A DNA stretch of 64,000 bases from Halovulum marinum (GCF_009697225.1 NZ_WIND01000004.1:79065-143064); one strand, 5' to 3'; shown: positions 47,164 through 57,097, counted from the stretch's first letter. Notes: generated by a model from the letters alone, not told the origin. Numbers and translations are program-made.

Positions 47164-48162
47164 ATGATTGACCACGCCGCACAGGCGAAGACGGGATCGG
47201 ATGTCGCCGCCGCCGACGATCCGCAGGGCAGACCGACCTTCTGGGGCCGCGTCACCGGCAACCGCGCCTACCGGGCGCTGGTCGCGGTCCTCTTCGCCAG
47301 CCCGCGCCGGCAGTTCCTGATCCTGGCGGCGTTCCCGCTGGTCTGGGTGGTGACGCAGCACCTGGGCCCGATGCTGCAGATGCTGAACGTCAGCCTGCTC
47401 GAATCCTATCCGCTGTCGGCGGGCGAGGAGGCGTCGCTGACCTTCGAGCACTACCGCAAGTTCACCGCCGACGGCGGGCTGTTCCTGAAGCCCTTCTTCC
47501 GCACGCTGACCTTTGGCGTGGTGCTGACCTTCGCGACGCTGCTGATCACCTATCCGGTGGCCTACTTCCTGGCGCGGCATGTGAAGCGCGAGAACCAGCT
47601 GTCGCTGCTGCTGCTGCTGCTGATCCCGTTCTGGACCGGCGAGATCGTGCGCACCTATGCGATCATGATCCTGCTGGGCAACAACGGCGCGGTGAACCTG
47701 GCGCTGCAGTGGCTGGGGCTGGTCGAACGGCCGATCCCGTTCATGTACACCGGCTTTTCCGTCAGCGTCGGCCTGATCTACCTGACCGCGCTCTACATGC
47801 TGCTGCCGCTGTACTCGGCGCTGGAGAAGCTGCCGCGCAGCTATTCCGAGGCCGCCGCCGACCTGGGCGCGGGCACCTGGACGCGCTTCCGCCGCATCAC
47901 CCTGCCGCTGACGCTGGAAGGCATCGGTTCGGGCTGCACGCTCGTGTTCCTGATCTCGATCGGCTACTACGGCACGCCGGTACTGCTGGGCGGGCCGAAC
48001 ACCACCGTATTCGCCGAGACCATCGCCGGCTTCTTCCACACCGCCGGCGACGAGTGGCCGACCGGCGCCGCGTTCGCGGTGATCATGTTCTTCACCGCGC
48101 TGGCGATGGCGGGGATCTTCACCCGGCTGATCGCGATGCTGCGCAAGGGGGACAGCAGATGA
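47164..48162 (+). CDS. ABC transporter permease, PotB-like
   Basis: 332 residues; ~45-residue cytosolic N-terminus, six helices, and the EAA loop YSEAAADLGAGTWTRFRRITLPL. It forms the inner-membrane channel with the next gene, to which it is joined by ATGA. The preceding 91-base gap after the SBP gene may hold an mRNA-processing or stabilising structure, as is common between SBP and permease genes. Confidence 0.93.
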   Translation: MIDHAAQAKTGSDVAAADDPQGRPTFWGRVTGNRAYRALVAVLFASPRRQFLILAAFPLVWVVTQHLGPMLQMLNVSLLESYPLSAGEEASLTFEHYRKFTADGGLFLKPFFRTLTFGVVLTFATLLITYPVAYFLARHVKRENQLSLLLLLLIPFWTGEIVRTYAIMILLGNNGAVNLALQWLGLVERPIPFMYTGFSVSVGLIYLTALYMLLPLYSALEKLPRSYSEAAADLGAGTWTRFRRITLPLTLEGIGSGCTLVFLISIGYYGTPVLLGGPNTTVFAETIAGFFHTAGDEWPTGAAFAVIMFFTALAMAGIFTRLIAMLRKGDSR

Positions 48163-48944
48163 CCCGCAACTCCCGCGTGTTCCTGTCGATCGTGTTCTGG
48201 GCCTTCGTGGTCTACCTGTTCGTGCCGCTGGCGCTGATGATCCTGATGGGCTTCAAGGACTCGAAGTTCATCGGCTTTCCGATCCAGTCGTGGACGCTGG
48301 ACTGGTACCTGGGCGTGTTCGAGGACACCGACGTCATCGGCACCTTCTTCTACTCGCTGGCCATCGCCGTCGCCTCGACCGCGATCTCGGTGGTGATGGG
48401 CACCTGGCTGGCGGTGCTGCTGACCGGGCGCCGGTTCCTGGGCCGCGGCGCGGTCTACGCGCTGATGATCCTGCCGGCGCTGGTGCCGGGGATCATCTCG
48501 GCGATCGCGTTCCGGATCTACGCCCGCCAGCTGGGGATCGAGCCGGGCATGGGCGCGATCATCTGGGCGCACGCGGTGCACAACGTGCCGTTCGTGACGC
48601 TGGTGGTGATGGCGCGGCTGTCGACGCAGCCGAAAAGCTATGCCGAGGCGGCGCGCGATCTGGGCGCCGACCCGCTGGTGACCTTCGTGCGCGTCACCCT
48701 GCCGTATCTGAAACCCGCGATCATCGGCGCCTCGGTGTTCTGCCTGCTGCTGTCCTTCGACGACTTCGTGCGGTCGTTCTTCCTGGGCAGCTACCAGCCG
48801 ACGCTGCCGGTGCTGATCTTCTCCAAGCTGCGCTCGGGCATGTCGCCGGAAATCAACGCGATCTCGACCATCGCGCTGGTGCTGACGGCGGTGCTGGGCA
48901 TCTGGGCCGAACGGTCCAGCCGGCGGATGAACAAGGAAAACTGA
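48159..48944 (+). CDS. ABC transporter permease, PotC-like
   Basis: 261 residues, six helices, EAA loop YAEAARDLGADPLVTFVRVTLP. Standard second permease of polyamine/opine-type importers. Start overlaps the PotB-like stop; its stop is one base from the ATPase start. Confidence 0.94.
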   Translation: MTRNSRVFLSIVFWAFVVYLFVPLALMILMGFKDSKFIGFPIQSWTLDWYLGVFEDTDVIGTFFYSLAIAVASTAISVVMGTWLAVLLTGRRFLGRGAVYALMILPALVPGIISAIAFRIYARQLGIEPGMGAIIWAHAVHNVPFVTLVVMARLSTQPKSYAEAARDLGADPLVTFVRVTLPYLKPAIIGASVFCLLLSFDDFVRSFFLGSYQPTLPVLIFSKLRSGMSPEINAISTIALVLTAVLGIWAERSSRRMNKEN

Positions 48945-48945
48945 C

Positions 48946-50040
48946 ATGGCCGACCCCCGCGATCCCATCGTCCGCCTCGACGGCATCTCGAAGCGCTTCG
49001 GCAAGACCACCGCGCTGCACGAGCTGCACCTGAGCATCGCGCCGGGCGAGTTCGTGACCTTCCTCGGCCCGTCGGGCTGCGGCAAGTCCACCACCCTGCG
49101 CCTGCTGGGCGGGTTCGAGAAGACCGACAGCGGCCGCATCCTGCTGGAAGGGAAGGACGTGACCGCGCTGCCGCCGAACAAGCGCAACGTGAACATGGTG
49201 TTCCAGGACTACGCCATCTTCCCGCACATGACGGTGGCGCAGAACATGGCCTTCGGGCTGGAGCTGAAGGGCCTCGACCGCGCCGCGATCGACCGCCGCC
49301 TGAACGAGATCATGTCGTTCCTGGAACTGGAGCCCTTCGCCGGCCGCTACGCCTCGCAGCTGTCGGGCGGCCAGCGGCAGCGCGTGGCGCTGGCCCGCGC
49401 GCTGGCCCCGGACCCGGCGCTGCTGCTGCTGGACGAGCCGCTGGGCGCGCTCGACGCCAAGCTGCGCGGCCAGGTCCAGATCGAGCTGAAGGCGATCCAG
49501 CGCCAGACCCACAAGACCTTCTTCTTCGTCACCCACGACCAGGACGAGGCGCTGACCATGTCCGACCGGATCGTGGTGATGAACGCCGGCCGGGTGGAGC
49601 AGGACGGCACCCCCGAAGAGCTGTACTTCCGCCCCGCCACCCGCTTCGTCGCCGAGTTCATCGGCGAGACCAACCTGATCGACGGCACCGTGCGCGGCAT
49701 CGACCGCGACCGCTCCGAGGTGGTGATGGACTGGCGCGGGATCGAGCTGCGCGGCCAGGCGCCCGCCGGCGTGCCCGCCGCCGGCCAGGACGTCACCGCC
49801 TCGCTGCGGCTGGAGCGGCTCAGCTTCCACGAGGGCCGGCCGGACACGCCCAACGCGGTGCGCGGCCGGATCGTCAACCGCACCTTCCTGGGCAGCCGGA
49901 TGGCGGTGGACCTGCAGGTCGAGGACGTCTCGGGCGCGCGGCTGCGCGCGTTCACCGACCACGACACCACCTCCCGTGTCGGCGACGCGCCGGTGTGGAT
50001 CGGCTGGGACAGCGCCAGCCTGGCGGTGCTGACCTCGTGA
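48946..50040 (+). CDS. ABC transporter ATP-binding protein, PotA-like
   Basis: 364 residues: NBD with GPSGCGKST, LSGGQRQRVALAR and LLLLDEPLGALDAKLR, and a C-terminal TOBE domain (~285-364) typical of PotA/FbpC. It powers import through the two permeases. Last gene of the operon; the convergent ligD gene ends 18 bases beyond, with no clear terminator between. Confidence 0.95.
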   Translation: MADPRDPIVRLDGISKRFGKTTALHELHLSIAPGEFVTFLGPSGCGKSTTLRLLGGFEKTDSGRILLEGKDVTALPPNKRNVNMVFQDYAIFPHMTVAQNMAFGLELKGLDRAAIDRRLNEIMSFLELEPFAGRYASQLSGGQRQRVALARALAPDPALLLLDEPLGALDAKLRGQVQIELKAIQRQTHKTFFFVTHDQDEALTMSDRIVVMNAGRVEQDGTPEELYFRPATRFVAEFIGETNLIDGTVRGIDRDRSEVVMDWRGIELRGQAPAGVPAAGQDVTASLRLERLSFHEGRPDTPNAVRGRIVNRTFLGSRMAVDLQVEDVSGARLRAFTDHDTTSRVGDAPVWIGWDSASLAVLTS

Positions 50041-50058
50041 CCGGACGGCGCGCCGCGC

Positions 50059-52428
50059 TCAGCGGCGGATCGCCCGCTCCAGCCGCTCGACGACCTGCGT
50101 GCCGACCGACTGCGCGCCCAGCGCCTGCAGCGGGCAGTGCCGCGACAGCCGCGCGCGCGCCGCGCCCATGTCGAAGCCGTTCGCGGACGTCAGCTTCGCC
50201 AGCTCGTCCCAGCTGACCGGCACCGCGACCGGCGCGCCGGGGCGCGCGCGCACCGACCACGGCGCGATCGCGGTGGCACCGCGCTCGTTGCGCAGCCAGT
50301 CGATGAAGATCCGCCCCTTGCGCCGCGCCTTCGACATCGTCGCCACGAACCGGTCCGGCTGCGCGTCGGCGAAGTGCTGCGCCACGGTGTGCGAGAATCC
50401 CTTGATCGTGTCCCAGCCGCTGGTGCGGCGCAAATGGGCGATCACATGCACCCCCTTGCCGCCGGTCACCATCGGCGCGGTCTCGACCCCGATCCCGGCC
50501 AGAAAGTCGCGCAGCTCCGCCGCCGCGTCGCGCACCGCGGCGAACTGAAGCCCCTCGTCCGGGTCCAGGTCGAACACCAGCCGGTCGGGCCGGTCCAGCC
50601 GGTCGGCGCGCGCGCCCCACAGGTGGAACTCGATCGCGCCCACCTGCGCCGCCGCGACCAGCGCCCCGGGGCTGTCCAGCATCATGTATTCCGCCGTCTT
50701 GCCCGAGCGTTCCTCGATCCCGACCCGACCGATCGCCTCGGGAAAGCCCTTGCCGGCGTGCTTCTGGAAGAAGCATTCGCCGTCGATCCCCTCGGGGCAG
50801 CGCAGCAGCGACACCGGGCGGGCGGCGGCGGTCTGCAGCAGCCGCTCGGCGGCGGCGTCGTAGTACCGCGCCAGGTCGCCCTTGGTGCACCCGGCCTCGG
50901 GGAACACGGTCCGCTCCGCGCTGGAGATCTTCACCCCGCGCAGCGTCAGCTCTGCCGCGGTTTCCATCCGCACCTCCTTCGCCGGCTTGTCCTGCCGCAG
51001 CCCGCGGAAGGTGCCGTGCCGCACCGCGCCGCCATCGGTCAGTTCCGCGAAATCGATCTCGGCGACCAGCTCCGGCGTCACCCACTGCGCGCCGCGCGCC
51101 ACCGACCGCGGCACCGCGTCGTCGAACGGGCTGGTCTTGCGCCGCCGCACCCGCGCCGCGACCCGCTCCAGGTCGGCATCCGAGAACCCGGCCCCGACCC
51201 GGCCGCGATACACCAGCCGGTCGCCCTCCCACGCGCCGATCAGCACCGAGGCGAACGGCCGCCCCTGCGCCTGCGAGGGCGTCAGCCCGCCGATCACGAA
51301 CTCCTGCCGCCGCGTCGCCTTGATCTTCAGCCACGCGCCGCTGCGCCGCCCGGTGTAGGGCGCGTCCAGCCGCTTCGAGACGATGCCCTCGCCGCCGGCT
51401 TTCGCGATCGCCGCGAACACCGAGGGCCCGCGCCCGACCACATGCTCGCTGAGAAACACCGCGCCGGCCTTCGGCTGCCCCGCCAGCAGCGCCGCCAGCG
51501 CCGGCTTGCGCTCGGACAGCGGGCGCTTGACCAGCGGCTTGCCGTCCAGCTCCAGCAGGTCGAACGCGGCGAAGCGCACCTTGCGCCCGGCCTCCAGATC
51601 CTGCTGCAACGCCGAAAAGGTCGATCCCTCGCCGCCGCGCGCCGAGACCACCTCGCCGTCGATCAGCGCGTTGCGGCAATCCAGCCGCGCGAACGCCTCG
51701 GGCAGCCCGGCGAAGCGGTCGGTCCAGTCCTTGCCCGAACGGGTGTACAGCCGCACCCCGTCGCGGCCCAGCGCCGCCAGGCAGCGATAGCCGTCGAACT
51801 TGGTCTCGTGCAGCCAGTCATCTCCGCCGGGCGCGGCGTCGACCAGCCTGGCCAGCTGCAGCGGGCGGAACGCCGGCGTCTTCAGATCGAAGCCGGCGGG
51901 CGGGGCGCCGCGCTCGTCGGCGGCGTCGAGCGCGCCGGTGGCCTCGGCGTCGCGTTCCTTGATCAGCAGCCAGTTCTCGCGCGACTCGCCGTTCTTCGGC
52001 CGCATCCGCACCAGCGTCCAGCCGCCGGTCAGCCGGTCGCCCTTCAGCGCGAACTTCAGCTTGCCCTCCGCCAGCCCGGCGTCGACGTCGCCTTCGGGCA
52101 CCCACTGCCCCTCGTCCCACAGCTCCACCCGGCCGGCGCCGTAATGGCCGGCGGGGATCTCGCCCTCGAAGGTGCGGTAGTCCAGCGGGTGGTCCTCGGT
52201 GCGCACCGCCAGCCGCTTGTCGGCCGGGTCGGTGGACGGACCCCTGGTCACGGCCCAGCTGAGCAGCGCGCCGTCCCATTCCAGCCGCAGGTCGAAATGC
52301 AGCCGCCGGGCGTGGTGCTTCTGGATCGAATAGCCCAGGCCGCGCCTGCGGCCCCGGCCCGCGCGGCCCTTCGGCTCGGGCGTAGCGCGGAAGTCGCGGC
52401 GGCGGTTGTACTCCTCCAGCCGCGACAT
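50059..52428 (-). CDS. ligD: DNA ligase D (phosphoesterase-ligase-polymerase)
   Basis: 789-residue non-homologous end-joining enzyme with domain order phosphoesterase (residues ~30-150: HHARRLHFDLRLEWDG), ATP-dependent ligase (~190-490, catalytic Lys210 in ETKFDGYR, DGEVV, EGIVSKR, WLKIK) and primase/polymerase (~510-780, DLDPDEG metal site, FIDWLRNERGATAIAP). All three active sites look intact. It starts 3 bases after the ku stop, in the same operon. The enzyme is bound by the Ku ring at double-strand breaks. Confidence 0.96.
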   Translation of the reverse strand: MSRLEEYNRRRDFRATPEPKGRAGRGRRRGLGYSIQKHHARRLHFDLRLEWDGALLSWAVTRGPSTDPADKRLAVRTEDHPLDYRTFEGEIPAGHYGAGRVELWDEGQWVPEGDVDAGLAEGKLKFALKGDRLTGGWTLVRMRPKNGESRENWLLIKERDAEATGALDAADERGAPPAGFDLKTPAFRPLQLARLVDAAPGGDDWLHETKFDGYRCLAALGRDGVRLYTRSGKDWTDRFAGLPEAFARLDCRNALIDGEVVSARGGEGSTFSALQQDLEAGRKVRFAAFDLLELDGKPLVKRPLSERKPALAALLAGQPKAGAVFLSEHVVGRGPSVFAAIAKAGGEGIVSKRLDAPYTGRRSGAWLKIKATRRQEFVIGGLTPSQAQGRPFASVLIGAWEGDRLVYRGRVGAGFSDADLERVAARVRRRKTSPFDDAVPRSVARGAQWVTPELVAEIDFAELTDGGAVRHGTFRGLRQDKPAKEVRMETAAELTLRGVKISSAERTVFPEAGCTKGDLARYYDAAAERLLQTAAARPVSLLRCPEGIDGECFFQKHAGKGFPEAIGRVGIEERSGKTAEYMMLDSPGALVAAAQVGAIEFHLWGARADRLDRPDRLVFDLDPDEGLQFAAVRDAAAELRDFLAGIGVETAPMVTGGKGVHVIAHLRRTSGWDTIKGFSHTVAQHFADAQPDRFVATMSKARRKGRIFIDWLRNERGATAIAPWSVRARPGAPVAVPVSWDELAKLTSANGFDMGAARARLSRHCPLQALGAQSVGTQVVERLERAIRR

Positions 52429-52431
52429 CGG

Positions 52432-53307
52432 CTAGGCCGACTTCTTGCGGGTCGCGGTCTTGCGGCCGGTGGACTTGGCGCGCGACGCGGTCTTGCCGCC
52501 CCGGCCCTTGCCGCCGCCGGCGCTGTCCAGGCTCTGCTTCAGCGCCGCCATCAGGTCGACGACGTTGCCGCCGTCCTCGGGCAGATCCTTGTCCTCGGCG
52601 GTGACGCGCTTCGCGCCTTTCGACCTGGTCTTGCGGGTCACCAGCTCGCGCAGCGCCACGGCGTAGTTGTCCTTGAAGGCGCTGGCGTCGAACGGCGCGC
52701 TGCGCTTCTCGATCAGCTGCTCGGCGACCTCCAGCAGCTCGTCCTCGGGCGGATCGTCGGCAATGTCGCGGAACAGCGGATCGGCCTCGGCGATCTCGTC
52801 GGCATAGTGCAGCGTCTCCAGCAGCAGGCCGTCGCCGCAGGGCCGGATCGCGGCCAGATGCTCGCGCCCGCGCAGGGTGACCTGGCACAGGCCGGTCTTC
52901 TCGGTCCGGCGCAGCGCGTCGCGCACCACCCGGTAGGCGTCCTGCGCCAGATCGTCGGCGGGCACCAGGTAGTAGGGCTTGTCGTAGTACAGCGGCGGGA
53001 TCTCGCAGGCGCCGACGAACTGGACGACCTCCATCGTCTTCTTCGTCTCCAGCCGGATCGCGTCGACCTCCTCCGGGTCCAGCAGGACGTAATCGTCCTT
53101 GCCAAGCTCGTAGCCCTTGACGATGTCGCCGGTATCGACCGGGCCGACGCCGGGCACCACCTTCTGGTATTTCACCGGCTTGCCGCTGGGTTCGTGGATC
53201 TGCCGGAACGAGATGCGCGCACCGCTGTTGGTCGCGGTGTAAAGTTCCACCGCGATCGAGACCAGCGACAGCCGCAACTGCCCCTTCCAGACGGGACGTT
53301 TCGCCAT
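52432..53307 (-). CDS. ku: Ku protein, bacterial NHEJ
   Basis: 291 residues; ring-forming Ku core (WKGQLRLSLVSIAVELYTAT, GYELGKDDYVLLDPEEVDAIRLETKKTMEVVQFV) and a basic Lys/Ser/Thr-rich tail of ~35 residues after residue 255. Basic tails in bacterial Ku contribute DNA threading and LigD recruitment. GGAGG seven bases before ATG. First gene of the two-gene ku-ligD operon. Confidence 0.96.
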   Translation of the reverse strand: MAKRPVWKGQLRLSLVSIAVELYTATNSGARISFRQIHEPSGKPVKYQKVVPGVGPVDTGDIVKGYELGKDDYVLLDPEEVDAIRLETKKTMEVVQFVGACEIPPLYYDKPYYLVPADDLAQDAYRVVRDALRRTEKTGLCQVTLRGREHLAAIRPCGDGLLLETLHYADEIAEADPLFRDIADDPPEDELLEVAEQLIEKRSAPFDASAFKDNYAVALRELVTRKTRSKGAKRVTAEDKDLPEDGGNVVDLMAALKQSLDSAGGGKGRGGKTASRAKSTGRKTATRKKSA

Positions 53308-53352
53308 GGCACCTCCAAGCAGGAAAACGCGGCCGGCGGCGCGCCGGTTCCC

Positions 53353-54855
53353 TCAGCCGAAGATGAACATGTCGTCCTTCCACGCCGACAGGTCCCACGG
53401 CTCGCCGTCGGGGCTGGCCAGTCGGATGATGTCGGCACCGACCTTGATCACCGCGCCGTTGATCCGCGCCCCCAGGTAGACCGAGGACGGGTGGTTCACA
53501 TGGTCGAAATCGGTCAGGTCGATGCGGTCGATTCCGGGCTGGAAATCGGTGATCCAGTCGGTGCGCCCGTCGGGCAGGAACTCGAACACGTCGGCGCCGG
53601 CGCCGCCGGTCAGCACGTCGCGGCCGCGCCCGTCGATCAGCCGGTCGTCGCCGCCCTTGCCCAGCAGCGTGTCGGACCGGCCCATGCCCCAGATCACGTC
53701 GTCGCCGGCGGTGCCGACGATGTGGTCGGGCACGGCGTCGCCGCGCAGATCCTGCCCCGAACGCGACAGGTCCACGATCAGCTCGGTCACGCCGTCCTCC
53801 AGCGTCGAGCCGACGTAGACGTACGCGGTCCCGTCCACCACCTGCACCTCCAGCGAGGACACGTCCGCCAGCGTGGTGAAGAACTCGTCGCGCACCGATT
53901 CCAGGTGCACCAGCTTGCCGCGGTAGGTCAGCTCGAACAGGCTGACGCCGTCGTCCGATCCCGCGGCGACGACGAAGGTGCGGTCGAGGGTCTGGAACAC
54001 CTCGATGTCGCGCACTCCCTCGAAGCGGGTGTCCAGCGTGTCCTCCTCGTCGTCGACCATGTTCAGTCGCGCGCCCTGCGACACCCGCAGCACGGTGATC
54101 GAATCGGACTCCGCCGCCGCCACCAGCAGGAAGGCCCGCGGCCCGATCTGCACCGTCTCCAGATCGCTGGCCGAGGCGAAATGCCCGGCGTTCTGCGGCA
54201 CCGCGCGATCCCCCAGCAGCAGCTTGCCGTTGTCGCGCACGTCGAAGCTGTGCACCCCCGGATCGCCGGCCGAGGCGGCGAACAGCATCTGCCGGCCATG
54301 CAGTACGCCGGCGTGCAGGTCGGTGACGTCCCCCAGCCGCCGCCAGGCGGTGTCGTTCACGGTCTGGATGTGGGTGACCACGTCGTAGCGGTCGATGCGG
54401 AACACCTCGAACCCCGGCGCGCCGAACCGGGTGCTGTAGATGTAGCTGCGATCGCCCGAGGCGAACGCGGTTCCGGCCAGCCCGCGCGCGTACAGCGCCG
54501 GATCGCCGCCCAGCTGCTGTTCCAGCGTCAGCCCGCCGCCGGCGTCCAGCCCGAACAGCGCGTAGTTGTCGTCGTACCGGCCCAGCGTCAGCACGTCGGC
54601 GCCGTCCGGGCGCGGCACCAGCACCAGATCGCTCAGCGCGTCGGTGCCGGTGGCGTCGCTGCGCTCGACCCGCGCCGCGACCTGCGGCAGGCTGCCCGCC
54701 TCGATCCGGAACGAGGTCACGCTGCCCTGAAGTTCCGAGCCGGCAATCAGGTAATCGCCGCCGGGTCCGGAGACGAACTCAAGATCCGAAACCCCGTAGA
54801 TCGGCGCAAGACTGTCGGCGACAATCACGAAGCCGAATTCGATTACAGTTCCCAT
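53353..54855 (-). CDS. RTX-repeat protein with propeller-like N-terminal region
   Basis: 500 residues. No N-terminal signal. Residues 1-370 are beta-rich with repeated strands resembling a seven-bladed propeller (lactonase-like: DLVLVPRPDGADVLTLGRYDDNYAL, HGRQMLFAASAGDPGVHSFDV). Residues 381-425 are calcium-binding RTX nonapeptides (GTAGDDVIWG, GKGGDDRLIDG, GGAGADVFEF), and the C-terminus ends in hydrophobic FIFG. This is the profile of a type I secreted protein; no HlyB/HlyD genes are adjacent. ATG 54855 is preferred (AGGGG upstream) over the 16-codon longer form. The upstream gap (54856-55010) contains AT-rich promoter-like sequence. Confidence 0.85.
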   Translation of the reverse strand: MGTVIEFGFVIVADSLAPIYGVSDLEFVSGPGGDYLIAGSELQGSVTSFRIEAGSLPQVAARVERSDATGTDALSDLVLVPRPDGADVLTLGRYDDNYALFGLDAGGGLTLEQQLGGDPALYARGLAGTAFASGDRSYIYSTRFGAPGFEVFRIDRYDVVTHIQTVNDTAWRRLGDVTDLHAGVLHGRQMLFAASAGDPGVHSFDVRDNGKLLLGDRAVPQNAGHFASASDLETVQIGPRAFLLVAAAESDSITVLRVSQGARLNMVDDEEDTLDTRFEGVRDIEVFQTLDRTFVVAAGSDDGVSLFELTYRGKLVHLESVRDEFFTTLADVSSLEVQVVDGTAYVYVGSTLEDGVTELIVDLSRSGQDLRGDAVPDHIVGTAGDDVIWGMGRSDTLLGKGGDDRLIDGRGRDVLTGGAGADVFEFLPDGRTDWITDFQPGIDRIDLTDFDHVNHPSSVYLGARINGAVIKVGADIIRLASPDGEPWDLSAWKDDMFIFG

Positions 54856-55010
54856 GACACCCCTGCAAGTATTCGCGGAGATAACCCGCCTTGCATGGCT
54901 CATGGTTTCAGGGCCGGATAAACAGCCGGCTAAGCGAACATGACCGGCAACTTAATTATGAATGCGAGTCAACGTAAACGGGCGTTAGGTTAACGCGAGC
55001 ATACTGCCCG

Positions 55011-56108
55011 TCAGGTGTTGAACAGGAAGTGCATCACGTCGCCGTCCCGGACCACATAGGACTTGCCCTCGGCGCGCAGCTTGCCGGCCTCGCGGGCCCC
55101 GGCCTCGCCGCCGCAGGCGACGTAGTCGGCATAGGCGACGGTCTCGGCGCGGATGAAGCCGCGCTCGAAATCGCCGTGGATCACGCCCGCCGCCTGCGGC
55201 GCGGTGGCGCCCTGCGGGATCGTCCAGGCGCGCGCCTCCTTCGGGCCGGCGGTAAAATAGGTGGCCAGGCCCAGCAGCGCGTAGCCGGCCTCGATCAGCC
55301 GGTCGAGCCCGGCGCGCTCCAGCCCCATCTCGTCCAGGAACTCGCGCCGCTCCTCGTCCTCGAGCTGGGCGATCTCCTCCTCGATCGCGGCCGAGATCAC
55401 CACCGAGCCGGCGCCCTGTTCCCGGGCCATCTTCGCGACCGCGGCGGACCTGTCGTTGCCGGTGGCGGCGCGCGCCTCCTCGACGTTGCAGACGTACAGC
55501 ACCGGCTTCGCGCTCAGCAGCTGCAGCATGCTCCAGGCCTTGCGCTCCTCGTCCGAGACCTCGACCGCGCGCGCCGGCTGGCCGCCCTCGATCGCCGCCC
55601 TGGCGCGCTCCAGCAGGGCCTGCGCCTGCACGGCCTCCTTGTCGCCGCCCTTGACCTTCCGCACCAGCCCGGCCAGCCGCTTCTCGATGCTCTCCAGATC
55701 GGCCAGCATCAGCTCGGTCTCGATCACCCCGGCGTCGGCGATCGGGTCGACCCGGCCGTCGACATGGGTGACGTCGTCGTCCTCGAAACAGCGCAGCACA
55801 TGGGCGATGGCGTCGCACTCGCGGATGTTGGCCAGGAACTGGTTGCCCAGCCCCTCGCCCTTGCTGGCGCCCTTCACCAGCCCGGCGATGTCGACGAACG
55901 TCATCCGCGCCGGGATCACCTGCCGCGACTTCGCGATCTCGGCCAGCCTGTCCAGCCGCGGGTCGGGCACCGCCACCTCGCCGACGTTCGGCTCGATGGT
56001 GCAGAACGGAAAGTTCGCCGCCTGCGCCGCGGCGGTCCGCGTCAGCGCGTTGAACAGGGTCGACTTGCCGACGTTCGGCAGGCCCACGATGCCCATCTTG
56101 AAACCCAT
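55011..56108 (-). CDS. ychF: redox-regulated ATPase / GTPase YchF
   Basis: 365-residue universally conserved Obg-family P-loop protein. G1 GLPNVGKST, switch region [14 protein letters not shown]3 [16 protein letters not shown], and NVEE in place of NKxD, which explains the ATP preference of YchF; C-terminal TGS domain ([15 protein letters not shown] onward). It binds ribosomes and affects oxidative-stress responses. In many bacteria it is in an operon with pth; here pth lies 4 kb away on the other strand. Confidence 0.97.
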   Translation of the reverse strand: MGFKMGIVGLPNVGKSTLFNALTRTAAAQAANFPFCTIEPNVGEVAVPDPRLDRLAEIAKSRQVIPARMTFVDIAGLVKGASKGEGLGNQFLANIRECDAIAHVLRCFEDDDVTHVDGRVDPIADAGVIETELMLADLESIEKRLAGLVRKVKGGDKEAVQAQALLERARAAIEGGQPARAVEVSDEERKAWSMLQLLSAKPVLYVCNVEEARAATGNDRSAAVAKMAREQGAGSVVISAAIEEEIAQLEDEERREFLDEMGLERAGLDRLIEAGYALLGLATYFTAGPKEARAWTIPQGATAPQAAGVIHGDFERGFIRAETVAYADYVACGGEAGAREAGKLRAEGKSYVVRDGDVMHFLFNT

Positions 56109-56252
56109 GCTGCGTCTCCCGGAAACTGCCGCGCCTACCTAAGGGCCCCGCCGGGCGAGGGCAAGGGCGCGCACCGCCCGTGCGGCTGCGCCCGCTTGAT
56201 TTTCCGCGCGCCATGCCGCAAACCGCCAAGGTTGCAACCACGGGGGCCGGGC

Positions 56253-57044
56253 ATGAGCAGGATCGCGGCACGTTTCGCCAAGCTGAAACAGGACGGGCGC
56301 AAGGCCTTCGTCGCCTATGTCATGGCGGGCGATCCGGACTACGACACCTCGCTGGAAGTGGTGCGCGGCCTGCCCGCCGCCGGCGTCGACGTGATCGAGC
56401 TGGGCCTGCCCTTCACCGACCCGATGGCCGACGGCCCGGCGATCCAGCTGGCCGCGGGCCGCGCGCTGGAGGCGGGGATGACCCTGCGCAGGACGCTGGA
56501 TCTGGTCCGGGCCTTCCGCCAGCAGGACGACAGCACCCCGATCGTGCTGATGGGCTACTACAACCCGATCTATTCCATGGGCGTCGAGACCTTCCTGGCG
56601 GAAGCGAAAGGGGCCGGGATCGACGGGCTGATCATCGTCGACCTGCCCCCCGAGGAGGACGACGAGCTGTGCCTGCCCGCGGCAAGGGCCGGGCTGAACT
56701 TCATCCGCCTGGCGACGCCGACCACCGACGACAGGCGCCTGCCCAGGGTGCTGCAGAACAGCTCGGGCTTCGTCTACTACGTCTCGATCACCGGCATCAC
56801 CGGCGCGGCGGCGGCGAACGCCGCCCGCGTCGGCCCCGAGGTCGCGCGGATCAAGGCCGCCACCGACCTGCCGGTCTGCGTCGGCTTCGGCATCCGCAGC
56901 CCCGAGGCGGCGCAGCAGCTGGCCGGCGTCGCCGACGGCGCGGTGGTCGGCTCGGCGATCGTGCAGGAACTGGCGGCGGGCAAGTCGCCGGCGCAGGTGC
57001 TCGATTTCGTCCGCGCGCTGGCCGAGGGCGCGCACCGGGGCTGA
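56253..57044 (+). CDS. trpA: tryptophan synthase alpha chain
   Basis: 263 residues, TIM barrel releasing indole from indole-3-glycerol phosphate. Catalytic Glu49 in [17 protein letters not shown] and Asp60 are present, along with [11 protein letters not shown] and [13 protein letters not shown] for phosphate binding. It stands alone, without trpB or trpF beside it. Divergent from ychF with a 144-base gap. Confidence 0.96.
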   Translation: MSRIAARFAKLKQDGRKAFVAYVMAGDPDYDTSLEVVRGLPAAGVDVIELGLPFTDPMADGPAIQLAAGRALEAGMTLRRTLDLVRAFRQQDDSTPIVLMGYYNPIYSMGVETFLAEAKGAGIDGLIIVDLPPEEDDELCLPAARAGLNFIRLATPTTDDRRLPRVLQNSSGFVYYVSITGITGAAAANAARVGPEVARIKAATDLPVCVGFGIRSPEAAQQLAGVADGAVVGSAIVQELAAGKSPAQVLDFVRALAEGAHRG

Positions 57045-57083
57045 GGCCCCGCCCGGCATCCGGCCCGGTCCGGGGCCGGCAAC

Positions 57084-57097
57084 TTGATCCCGGTCAA
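57084..57097 (+). promoter_or_regulatory. FNR/CRP-type anaerobox
   Basis: TTGAT-CCCG-GTCAA is a near-consensus FNR-type site (consensus TTGAT-N4-ATCAA). It lies 82 bases ahead of the flavodoxin-domain gene and suggests oxygen- or NO-dependent control by an FnrL/NnrR-type regulator. Confidence 0.7.

Noticed and set aside
39410-50040. opine-type metallophore (staphylopine/pseudopaline) system
   Set aside because: An opine dehydrogenase and an MFS exporter fit, but there is no nicotianamine-synthase-like or histidine-racemase-like gene and no TonB receptor, and the importer is of the polyamine/opine type.
50137-54921. 1594-codon open frame antisense to ligD, ku and the RTX gene
   Set aside because: Arg/Gln/His-rich sequence without family motifs, exactly the complement of three well-supported genes; long antisense frames are common at ~70 percent GC.
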